From the NCBI RefSeq assembly GCF_001422645.1, contig NZ_LMLR01000016.1, positions 305 to 52,754 of the forward strand: a stretch of DNA of 52,450 nucleotides. The letters are read 5' to 3'. Of this stretch, positions 44,599 to 52,176 are shown piece by piece. The position numbers and the translations under genes were made by a program. The DNA is from Arthrobacter sp. Leaf69 (GTDB lineage Bacteria > Actinomycetota > Actinomycetes > Actinomycetales > Micrococcaceae). Below the pieces are notes generated by a model. The model ran no database searches and was not told the origin of the DNA. It worked only from the letters and a program-made list of their open reading frames with translations. Within the stretch, counting starts at the first letter, position 1. Each line of letters starts with the position of its first letter.

Positions 44599-45485
44599 AA
44601 CGGAACCTCGAAGCCGAGAACTTCTATGCCTGGCGGTGGAGTCCAATCGAGGAAACCGTTTTCTAGCGGGACCCCTCCGGCCCTTATTCTGAGAACAGAT
44701 TCATCAAAAGACTCATGGTCCTGACTTCGATCAACGACGCATACTATAAACTGTGATTCAACAGTCCGGAGCCAGCGCGCAGCGGATGTTCCATCAAGAA
44801 TGACCAGGGAAGCACCGGCATCAAGATCTGAGCGTCCGCCATCGGTAGACGGGACAATGGTGGCGCACCACGACGTGGCGCTCGTCGACTCTGGCACTGT
44901 CAGTATGTCTCCAAGCGCATTCATGGAATCTGGTGCCAGGCCGATCAACGTTTCGCTCTCAGCAAGGAGACTTCGCTTCACTCCCACGATGGCAACGTCG
45001 TGATCTACTTCGGCGTTGGCAGCAATCCAACTTCCCTCTAACCATGTTCCGGCGAGAATTGAGGCCGGTCGGGGAATGTCTCTGTACCCGGTTGAACCTA
45101 TTCCGTTTTCCCGTATATTTGCGTAAAGCACACTATCTATCGAAAGATGTATTCCGTCGATATTAATTCGCTTCTTGTTCTCATCCCAGCCATGAAAAAT
45201 ACCGCAACGTACACGATTTCCGGTTGCCAATGCGATTAAATTTCCTGGACGCAGTAGCTTAAAACTTGAGGCCGATATTGAAGCGTATTCTCGCCGTTTG
45301 GATAACCGCCAACCAACGCCAATCAGCCAGGCTGCATAATCCCGTAGGGGTACTGTGACCACCAGAATTACTTGACTCTGGGGATCTGTTTGATGCTTGG
45401 CTAACTGTCTGCCAAGTAACAGAAATGAATCAGCCCACGCTGCTTCGACCGCCGGGCCCCCATTCTGCTTCATGTATAGAGGCAC
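44595..45485 (-). CDS. DrmE-like protein, N-terminal part; first gene of defence operon
   Basis: A 296-residue protein with no catalytic motif. DYAAWLIGVGWRLSKRREYA and FKLLRPGNLIALATGNRVRC, then SLVILDGTSAARWLRTVESQ and VVDRSQDHESFDESVLRIR, form an alpha/beta protein like the N-terminal half of DrmE. The last residues (PPPGIEVLGFEVPL) run straight into the next cistron through a 4-nt GTGA overlap. The start is a GTG at 45485 with GGAGAG 6 nt upstream. The operon promoter should lie in 45486-45600. Assignment to DrmE is inference. Confidence 0.68.
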   Translation of the reverse strand: MPLYMKQNGGPAVEAAWADSFLLLGRQLAKHQTDPQSQVILVVTVPLRDYAAWLIGVGWRLSKRREYASISASSFKLLRPGNLIALATGNRVRCGIFHGWDENKKRINIDGIHLSIDSVLYANIRENGIGSTGYRDIPRPASILAGTWLEGSWIAANAEVDHDVAIVGVKRSLLAESETLIGLAPDSMNALGDILTVPESTSATSWCATIVPSTDGGRSDLDAGASLVILDGTSAARWLRTVESQFIVCVVDRSQDHESFDESVLRIRAGGVPLENGFLDWTPPPGIEVLGFEVPL

Positions 45486-45872
45486 TTAACTCTCCGATTA
45501 CCAGCCGACGATCTGTTTAGGTTCAAAGTATCACCCTCCCCATGCGCAGCTCGTAATGGCGACTACCTTTCTCGCAGCCGTTAGAAGTACCTGGGCCGTA
45601 CTGGTCGGAGGAGGTGACATATTTGGTTGCGTCACGGAGGTGATGCTTGGTTGGGGAACGACCAAGACTGGCGAGTCGGAACCCGCGCGGAATCGAAATC
45701 GGCGGCACAACGGCCGGCAGGTCGACTCCGCAGGGCCATGACACCTCTCCAGTAGTCCTTCGTCTCACGGGATCCCGGCACTAGGCGATCACGTGACCGT
45801 CGCATGTATTAGTCGGAGGCTTGACTTCAGCGCGGACGGTCCCCGCGGCAGGGCCTTCCATCGATACAAAAC
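45486..45872. other. right edge of defence island, no gene recognised
   Basis: About 390 bases between the DrmE-like start and the broken LacI gene. It should hold the defence operon promoter. Open frames on both strands lack features. A short sequence at 45791-45802 (ACGTGACCGTCG) nearly matches one at the left edge (30789-30800, ACGTAACCGTCG). Confidence 0.4.
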
Positions 45873-46664
45873 ATGCAGGGCGTGGAGGAGGAAGCCCGGG
45901 AACGCGTGTACGCCGCGATGGTGGGCCGCACCGGCGCCAAGTCCGCCTACATCGCCGGCTACCTGCGGACCCTGCGCACCTACCGGGCCGCGGGCGTCAT
46001 CCTCATCTCCGCGGTGATCACGCCGGAGACCAGGCAGCTGCTGGGGCCGAACGTCCCCATCATCTCCGTCGCCATCAGCGACAAGTCGGGCTCCCCCAGC
46101 GTGGCGATCGACGACGAGCAGGCAGCCTACGACGCGACCCGTCACCTGCTGCGGCTCGGCCACCGGCGCATCGGCCTGCTGACCGGGGATCCGGCGTCAG
46201 TCTACGTCGCCCAGCCCCGGAAACGCGGCTATCTCCGCGCCATGACCGAAGCATGCTGCACCCCGGTCACCGCCACCGGCAGCTTCTTCTACGAAAGCGG
46301 CGCTAACGGCGTCGACGAGCTGCTACAGCAGGACGCCGGGCTCACCGCCATCTTCGCGATGAGCGACGAGATGGGCGCCGCCGTCGTCAATGAACTGCAG
46401 CGGCGCGGGCTCCGGGTGCCGGAGGACGTCTCCGTCCTGGGCTTCGACAACACCTCCACCTCCCTGCACGTGAACCCGCCGCTGAGCACCATGGCCCAGC
46501 CGCTCGAGGAGATGGGGCGGATGGCCGTGAAAAAGCTGCTCCGCTCCCGCGACCTGGGGCCGAAGATCATGCCGCACCGGCTGATCGAGCGCGGCTCCAC
46601 CGCCCCGCCCGGTTCAACACCGCCCAGTCCAGCCCCGCCGGGCACGCCAGAACCCACCAGCTAG
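45873..46664 (+). pseudogene. LacI family regulator lacking its DNA-binding domain
   Basis: The remaining 263 residues are the sugar-binding part of a LacI/GalR regulator, starting inside the first effector subdomain (MQGVEEEARERVYAAMVGRT). It continues through SVAIDDEQAAYDATRHLLRL, GHRRIGLLTGDP, IFAMSDEMGAAVVNELQRRG and EDVSVLGFDNTSTSLHVNPP to a Pro-rich tail. The roughly 80-90 N-terminal residues with the helix-turn-helix and hinge are absent. The break falls at the edge of the defence island. It originally should have repressed the sugar-transport operon directly downstream; now it cannot bind operator DNA. No replacement N-terminus was found in this window. Confidence 0.85.
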
Positions 46665-46744
46665 CCCCAACAGACCACACCACCACCGGCGGCAGCCGGC
46701 ACTCCCCCGTGCCACCAACCGGCCAGCCACCGCAGTTCCGCATG

Positions 46745-46800
46745 CACCAAACCACCCACACCAAACCACTCGCACCAAACCATTCGCACCAAACCACTCA
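46745..46800 (+). repeat. four tandem 14-bp repeats in operon leader
   Basis: Four consecutive copies of CACCAAACCACTCG (14 bp each, one to three mismatches) end 14 nt before the ATG of the binding-protein gene and are immediately followed by AAGGAG. They are devoid of G in most positions, so the leader RNA here is unstructured and CA-rich. They could tune translation or result from slippage. Confidence 0.8.
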
Positions 46801-46814
46801 ACAAGGAGCAACAC

Positions 46815-48134
46815 ATGAGGCAGCGCCGCCGCACCTGGCAGACTCTTCTCGCCACCACCGCATCCCTGACCGTCGCCGCCGTCGCCCTCACCGGCTGCGG
46901 CGGGACCGCTACAGACGCGAAGAGCACCCCGAAGGCCGCCGCCGCGTCCTTCGAGGGCAAGGGCCCCATCAACTACGTCTCCAACCGCGACGCCTCCGGT
47001 GCCGCGAACAAGACCATCGAGGAGTGGAACGCCGCCCACCCCGAGGAGAAGGTCACGTTCATCGAACTGCCGGACTCCGCGGACCAGCAGCGCCAGCAGC
47101 TCATCCAGAACGCGCAGATCAAGTCGGACACCTTCAGCGTGCTGAACCTGGACGTCGTCTGGACCTCCGAGTTCGCCGCCAACAAGTGGATCCTGCCGCT
47201 GCCCGCGGACGCCGTCCCCACCGACAAGATGATCCCCGCCACGGTCAACGCCGCGACGTACCGGGACTCCCTGGTGGGCGCGCCGTACTACACCGACGGC
47301 GCCCTGTTCTACTTCCGCTCCGACCTGCTCCAGGCCGCCGGCATCGCCGCCCCGCCCAAGACCTGGGACGAGATGAAGACTGCCTGCAAGGCGATCCTGG
47401 CGCTCCCCGAAGCCGCCGGCATGTCCTGCTACACCGGCCAGTTCGACAAGAACGAGGCCCTCACGGTCAACTTCTCCGAGGCCGTCGCCTCCGCCGGCGG
47501 CACCGTCGTCGACGCCGACGGCAAGCCCACCGTCAACACCCCCGAAGCCAAGGAAGGCCTGAACCTGCTGGTGGACGGCTTCAAGGACGGGCTCTTCCCC
47601 TCCGACGCCATCACCTACCTCGAGGAGCAGGGCCGCCGCGCGTTCCAAGACGGCAAGCTGGTCTTCATGCGCAACTGGCCCTTCCTGCACGCCTCCCTGA
47701 GCGCCACCGACGGCTCCAGCAAGGTGAACGGCAAGTTCAACATCACCTCCATCCCCGGCACCGACGGCCCCGGCGTCTCCACCCTGGGCGGCCGCAGCCT
47801 CGCCATCTCGCCGTTCACCCCGAACAAGGCCACCGCGCTGGAGTTCGTCAAGTTCTTCACCAGCGAGGAGCAGGCCCAGAAGCGCCTCGCCCTGTCCTCC
47901 CGCGCCCCGGTGTACGCCTCTCTGTTCGAGGATCCCGCCGTCGTCGCCAAGCGCCCGTTCTTCCCCACCCTGCTGACCTCGCTGAACAACGCCCAGCCGC
48001 GCCCCAAGGTGGTCCAGTACGGCGCCACCACCAAGGCGATCCAGGAAGAGGCCTACGCGGCCATCACCGGCGCCAAGGACACGGACACCGCCCTGAAGGA
48101 CATGCAGGCCAAGCTCACCGAGCTGACCAAGTAA
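46815..48134 (+). CDS. ABC transporter sugar-binding lipoprotein
   Basis: A 439-residue extracellular solute-binding protein (family 1). The signal peptide and lipobox VAAVALTGC place the lipidated Cys at residue 28. Typical segments are GAANKTIEEWNAAHPEEKVT, LIQNAQIKSDTFSVLNLDVV, GAPYYTDGALFYFRSDLL and GGRSLAISPFTPNKATALEF. It delivers an oligosaccharide, probably maltose, trehalose or another alpha-glucoside given the GH13 enzyme in the operon, to the two permeases downstream. AAGGAG precedes the ATG. No ATPase gene is present; a shared MsiK-type ATPase elsewhere is likely, as in other actinobacteria. Confidence 0.94.
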   Translation: MRQRRRTWQTLLATTASLTVAAVALTGCGGTATDAKSTPKAAAASFEGKGPINYVSNRDASGAANKTIEEWNAAHPEEKVTFIELPDSADQQRQQLIQNAQIKSDTFSVLNLDVVWTSEFAANKWILPLPADAVPTDKMIPATVNAATYRDSLVGAPYYTDGALFYFRSDLLQAAGIAAPPKTWDEMKTACKAILALPEAAGMSCYTGQFDKNEALTVNFSEAVASAGGTVVDADGKPTVNTPEAKEGLNLLVDGFKDGLFPSDAITYLEEQGRRAFQDGKLVFMRNWPFLHASLSATDGSSKVNGKFNITSIPGTDGPGVSTLGGRSLAISPFTPNKATALEFVKFFTSEEQAQKRLALSSRAPVYASLFEDPAVVAKRPFFPTLLTSLNNAQPRPKVVQYGATTKAIQEEAYAAITGAKDTDTALKDMQAKLTELTK

Positions 48135-48165
48135 TTCCGTAGCCCCAGCAGTTCAGACCCCACGT

Positions 48166-48195
48166 CTGGCCGGCCGGTCCATCCCGGCCGGCCAG
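48166..48195 (+). promoter_or_regulatory. intercistronic hairpin after binding-protein gene
   Basis: A perfect 12-bp inverted repeat (48166-48177 and 48184-48195) with 6-nt loop lies between the binding-protein and permease genes. Such hairpins commonly keep the binding-protein message abundant and limit read-through to the permeases. Confidence 0.65.
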
Positions 48196-48224
48196 GCAGC
48201 TGCAACTCCAGTTAGGTACCCAGC

Positions 48225-49295
48225 ATGACGACGACGACCGCCCCGCCCGCCGGCGCGCAGACCGGCACGCCCCACGCACCCGGGCCCCGCAGACGCGGCA
48301 AACGCTCCCCAGGCGAAGGCCGCATGGCCGCGATGCTGCTCTCCCCCACCATCCTGGTGCTTGCCCTGGTGATTGTGTACCCGCTGCTCTCCGCGGTGCA
48401 CCAGTCCCTGTTCCGCGCCGAATCCGGTCTGGACGCGGACGGTTTCGTCTCCGACGTCGAATCCTTCGTGGGCCTGGCCAACTACGCCGACCTGTTCGTC
48501 GGCGAGTCCGGCCGGCGCTTCCTGAACGCCTTCGCCAACACCACGTTCTTCACCGTCACCACGGTGTTCCTCGAGACCGTCCTGGGCCTCTGCCTGGCCC
48601 TCGCCATGAACCGCGCCTTCCGCGGCCGGTCCTTCCTGCGCGCCAGCATCCTGGTCCCGTGGGCCGTCCCCACCGCCGTCTCCGGCCTGCTGTGGCGCTG
48701 GATCTTCCAGTCCGACGGCATCGCCAACAACCTGCTCGGCAGCGAAATCCTCTGGACCGCCGAAGGCAACGCCTCCAGGGTCGCCGTCATCATCGCCGAG
48801 GTCTGGAAGACCGCCCCGTTCATCGGCCTCCTGGTCCTGGCCGGCATGCAGGTCATCCCCGGCGAAGTCTACGAAGCCGCCCGGATCGACGGCGCCGGCT
48901 GGTGGCGCCAGCTCGGCTCCATCACCCTCCCGCTGGTCAAGCCCACCCTGCTGGTGGCCGTGCTGTTCCGCATGCTCGACGCCCTGCGCATGTTCGACCT
49001 TCCCTTCGTGCTGATCGGGCCGGGCAAGGAATCCGTGGAGACCCTCTCCATGCTCGCCTGGGACGAATCCAACCAGCTCCGCTACGGCTCCGCCTCCGCG
49101 TTCGCCGTCATGCTCTTCCTGTACGTCGCCGTCGTCGCGATCGTGTTCGTGAAGGTCCTCGGCGCCGACGTCACCGGCGCGAAGGAACTGAAGCTGCTGT
49201 CGAAGAAGACCGCCCGGAAGAACCGCCTCGCGGCCAGCCAGACGCAGGCGAACACTGAAGTGTCAGACCAGAAGAAGGCCGAGGCCACCCGATGA
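48225..49295 (+). CDS. ABC sugar transporter permease (MalF-like)
   Basis: A 356-residue inner-membrane permease with about six transmembrane helices. A Pro/Gly-rich, basic N-terminus precedes AAMLLSPTILVLALVIVYPL. The ATPase-contact EAA loop reads EVYEAARIDGAGWWRQLGSI. The C-terminal 50 residues are an unusual polar, Lys-rich tail. It pairs with the MalG-like permease whose gene overlaps by 4 nt. Together with the lipoprotein it forms an importer for an alpha-glucoside-type sugar. Confidence 0.93.
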   Translation: MTTTTAPPAGAQTGTPHAPGPRRRGKRSPGEGRMAAMLLSPTILVLALVIVYPLLSAVHQSLFRAESGLDADGFVSDVESFVGLANYADLFVGESGRRFLNAFANTTFFTVTTVFLETVLGLCLALAMNRAFRGRSFLRASILVPWAVPTAVSGLLWRWIFQSDGIANNLLGSEILWTAEGNASRVAVIIAEVWKTAPFIGLLVLAGMQVIPGEVYEAARIDGAGWWRQLGSITLPLVKPTLLVAVLFRMLDALRMFDLPFVLIGPGKESVETLSMLAWDESNQLRYGSASAFAVMLFLYVAVVAIVFVKVLGADVTGAKELKLLSKKTARKNRLAASQTQANTEVSDQKKAEATR

Positions 49296-50218
49296 CCATC
49301 TCCGACCTCCGCAACGCCGCCGCCGACTCCGGCGCGACCGGTTCCGGCGCACCCGAGGCGACTGCCGCCGTCGTACCCGGCAAAACGAAACCCAAGCGCA
49401 CCTGGCGCTCGTACAGCGTCTACGCAGGCCTGGCGCTGATCTTCGCGTACTGCCTGGCGCCGTTCTACTGGATGCTGGTCTCCAGCCTGCGCCGCACCGC
49501 GGACATCTTCGACAACACCCTGCTGCCGGCCCCATTCTCGCTGGAGAACTACGCCAAAGTGTTCGACGGCTCCACGATGTTCGGCCAGGCGCTGCTCAAC
49601 TCCCTGATCGTCGCCGGCACCACCACCACCTTCGCGCTGGTCCTGGGCGTGTTCGCCGCCTACGCCATCTCCCGGCTGAACTTCCGCTTCAAGTCGCTGA
49701 TCCTGGGTGTCATCATCGCGACGTCGATGTTCCCCGGCATCTCCGTGGTGGTCCCGCTGCTGCGGCTCTTCACGGACATCGGCTGGATCAACACGTACCA
49801 GGCGATGATCGTGCCGAACCTGTCCTTCGCGATCCCGCTGGCGGTCTGGAACCTCACCACGTTTATGAAGGCCCTGCCGTTCGACCTCGAAGAGGCGGCC
49901 ATGATCGACGGCTGCACCAAGTGGCAGGCGTTCCGCCGGGTGCTGCTGCCGCTGGCCGCGCCGGGCGTCTTCACCACCGCGATCCTGACGTTCATCCACA
50001 GCTGGAACGAATTCATCATCGCGCTGTCCATGATCAACGATCCGAAGATCCAGACCGCCACGGTCGCGATCTCCAAGTTCACCGGCGCCACCGAGTTCCA
50101 GGCGCCCTTCGGCGAGCAGATGGCGGCCGGCGTGATCGTCACCGTCCCGCTCGTGATCATGGTGCTGATCTTCCAGCGCCGGATCGTCGAAGGCCTCACC
50201 GCCGGCGCCAGCAAATGA
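49292..50218 (+). CDS. ABC sugar transporter permease (MalG-like)
   Basis: A 308-residue membrane permease with six predicted helices after a 45-residue polar N-terminus. The first helix is SVYAGLALIFAYCLAPFYWM. The EAA loop is DLEEAAMIDGCTKWQAFRRV near residue 200, and the C-terminus has VIVTVPLVIMVLIFQRRIVE. Start and stop overlap both neighbours by 4 nt, so permeases and glucosidase are translationally coupled. Confidence 0.94.
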   Translation: MTISDLRNAAADSGATGSGAPEATAAVVPGKTKPKRTWRSYSVYAGLALIFAYCLAPFYWMLVSSLRRTADIFDNTLLPAPFSLENYAKVFDGSTMFGQALLNSLIVAGTTTTFALVLGVFAAYAISRLNFRFKSLILGVIIATSMFPGISVVVPLLRLFTDIGWINTYQAMIVPNLSFAIPLAVWNLTTFMKALPFDLEEAAMIDGCTKWQAFRRVLLPLAAPGVFTTAILTFIHSWNEFIIALSMINDPKIQTATVAISKFTGATEFQAPFGEQMAAGVIVTVPLVIMVLIFQRRIVEGLTAGASK

Positions 50219-51870
50219 GCGCTCTCGAGGAAACCACGCTCACGCCCGACGTGAAGTGGTGGCAGTCCGCCGTCATCTACGAGGTCTATCCGCGGTCCTT
50301 CGCGGACGGCGACGGCGACGGCGTGGGCGACCTCGCCGGGCTCACCGCCCGGCTGCCGTACATCGCTTCGCTCGGCGTCGACGGCATCTGGATGACCCCG
50401 TTCCAGCCCTCCCCTCAGGTGGACCAGGGCTACGACGTGAGCGACTACTGCGGCGTGGACCCACTGTTCGGCACCATGGAGCAGTTCGACACGCTGCTGG
50501 CTGAGGCGCACGCGCTGGGTCTGCGAGTGCTGCTCGACGTCGTCCCCAACCACTGCTCCTCGGCGCACCCGCTGTTCCAGGCAGCTTTGGCGGCCGGGCC
50601 GGGGTCCCCGGAGCGGGACATGTTCCACTTTGTCCCGGGTCCGGTGGACATGTCCGACGGCGGCGGCTTGGGTACCGGTGTTGCTGACCTCGACGACGTC
50701 CCGCCGAACAACTGGCAGAGCGTCTTCGGCGGCCGGGCGTGGAGCCGGGCCAACCCGGACTCCGCGAGGGACCGGGACTGGTACCTGCACCTCTTCTCCC
50801 CCGAGCAGCCGGACTGGAACTGGCGCAATCCCGCCGTCGGCGACTACTTCGACGGGGTGCTGCGCTTCTGGTTCGACAAGGGTGTGGACGGCCTCCGGAT
50901 CGACGTCGCGCATGCCCTGTTCAAGGCCGATGGCCTGCCCGACTCGCCCTCCGCGGGCGGGGTGGTGGACGGGCTGCGGTCCAACCCGCAGGTCTCGGAC
51001 CAGGAGGAAGTCCACGAGGTCTACCGCCGCTGGCGCACCCTCGCGGAGAAGTACGAGCCGCACCGCCTGCTGGTGGGCGAGGTCAACCTGGAACCGGCCC
51101 GCGCCGCCCGCTACACCCGCGCCGATGAGATGCAGCAGGCCTTCGCCTTCGCGTTCGTGAAGCTCGGCTGGGACCCGGCGGCGTGGGCCGCCGTCGGGAA
51201 CGAGCTCGAGGCCGCGCGGCAGCTGCACGGCGCCACACCGACGTGGGCGCTGGAGAACCACGACATCGTCCGTTCGGTCACCCGGTTCGGGGGCGGTGAC
51301 GTTGGCGCGCTGCGTGCCCGGGCCGCGCTGGTGGCGCTGCTGGGGCTTCCCGGCCCGGCGTATATCTACCAGGGCCAGGAGCTGGGGCTGCCCGAGGTGG
51401 AAGTCCCTCTGGAGTCCCGGGTGGATCCGATGTGGGCCCGCGGCGGCGTCTGCCGCGACGGTGCCCGCGTCCCGCTGCCGTGGACTGGTGACGATGCGTT
51501 GAGCCACGGTTTCTCGCTGGCTGAATCCGTGGCGGAACCGTGGCTGCCCCAGCCCGCCGGCTGGGGCGCGCATGCAATCGAACTCCAGCAGCAAAACCCG
51601 GAGTCCTCGCTGGCACTGGTGACCAAGGCCCTGGAGCTACGCCGGCTGCTGTGGAAGAACGAGGTCTTCGGCCCAAACGACGGCGGCACCTGGCGCGTGG
51701 AACCCGGCAACCTGCTGGTCTGCGAACGCAGCGCCGACTTCTTCGTCGCCGTCGCGATGGGCACCGAACCGGTCCGGCTGCCGGCCGGGACCGTGCTACT
51801 CAGCGCCGCACCCCTAGCCGCGGACGGCTGGCTGCAGCCGAACAACACCGTGTGGGCGTTGCGGGACTGA
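50215..51870 (+). CDS. GH13 alpha-glucosidase
   Basis: A 551-residue glycoside hydrolase family 13 enzyme. The (beta/alpha)8 barrel opens with WWQSAVIYEVYPRSFADGDG. Region I is LDVVPNHCS; region II is GLRIDVAHALF with nucleophile Asp230; region III is LLVGEVNLE with acid/base Glu289; region IV is LENHDIVRS with Asp350. A small C-terminal beta domain follows. No signal peptide is seen, so it should hydrolyse imported alpha-glucosides (maltose, trehalose-like or sucrose isomers) to glucose in the cytoplasm. The ATG at 50215 overlaps the permease stop (ATGA). Confidence 0.95.
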   Translation: MSALEETTLTPDVKWWQSAVIYEVYPRSFADGDGDGVGDLAGLTARLPYIASLGVDGIWMTPFQPSPQVDQGYDVSDYCGVDPLFGTMEQFDTLLAEAHALGLRVLLDVVPNHCSSAHPLFQAALAAGPGSPERDMFHFVPGPVDMSDGGGLGTGVADLDDVPPNNWQSVFGGRAWSRANPDSARDRDWYLHLFSPEQPDWNWRNPAVGDYFDGVLRFWFDKGVDGLRIDVAHALFKADGLPDSPSAGGVVDGLRSNPQVSDQEEVHEVYRRWRTLAEKYEPHRLLVGEVNLEPARAARYTRADEMQQAFAFAFVKLGWDPAAWAAVGNELEAARQLHGATPTWALENHDIVRSVTRFGGGDVGALRARAALVALLGLPGPAYIYQGQELGLPEVEVPLESRVDPMWARGGVCRDGARVPLPWTGDDALSHGFSLAESVAEPWLPQPAGWGAHAIELQQQNPESSLALVTKALELRRLLWKNEVFGPNDGGTWRVEPGNLLVCERSADFFVAVAMGTEPVRLPAGTVLLSAAPLAADGWLQPNNTVWALRD

Positions 51871-52176
51871 TCCTTGTCCGCTTCGGGCCGCCCAGTATCC
51901 TTCGCGGAGTCTGGGCGACTCTTGGGGTGTCCGGCGGCACCCGCCGTCGAGCCACAACGGGAAGGACTGACTCTGCCGAAAAACCAAAAACGGCCGAACG
52001 CCCAGGCGGTGCCACCGCCCCCTTCGGCAGTCCTCACTGCCCACTGGACCCTCAACCAGGAGTACTTGACCGCTTAGCCCGAGGTGACTCTGCCTCAGAC
52101 ACTCGACGTGCTCAGCGTGAACAGCCCTTGTGTATGTCTGCTTCAGCCCTCTCAAGTAGGGGAGACACATGTCGTC
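51871..52176. other. no gene recognised
   Basis: About 306 bases between the glucosidase gene and the partial secreted protein. Only short low-stem inverted repeats are seen (for example a 5-bp GGCGG/CCGCC at about 51933-51945). No coding signal. Confidence 0.35.

Noticed and set aside
36043..45485. Search for a phospholipase-D (DrmC) subunit in the defence operon
   Set aside because: No HxKxxxxD motif pair was found in any of the encoded proteins, so no drmC is annotated.
45523..45768. Minus-strand 81-codon frame upstream of the DrmE-like gene
   Set aside because: No ribosome binding site, no protein-like composition, and it occupies the expected promoter region of the defence operon.
46614..47690. 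Long minus-strand frame opposite the sugar-binding protein
   Set aside because: The plus strand has a complete lipobox and solute-binding motifs; the minus frame is a low-complexity Gly/Val-rich shadow.
46709..48142. Alternative plus-strand frame of 477 codons across the binding-protein gene
   Set aside because: An Arg/Pro/His-rich shadow of the real gene in the next frame, with no domain signal.
49660..51594. 644-codon minus-strand frame opposite permease and glucosidase genes
   Set aside because: An antisense shadow; all four GH13 motifs are on the plus strand.
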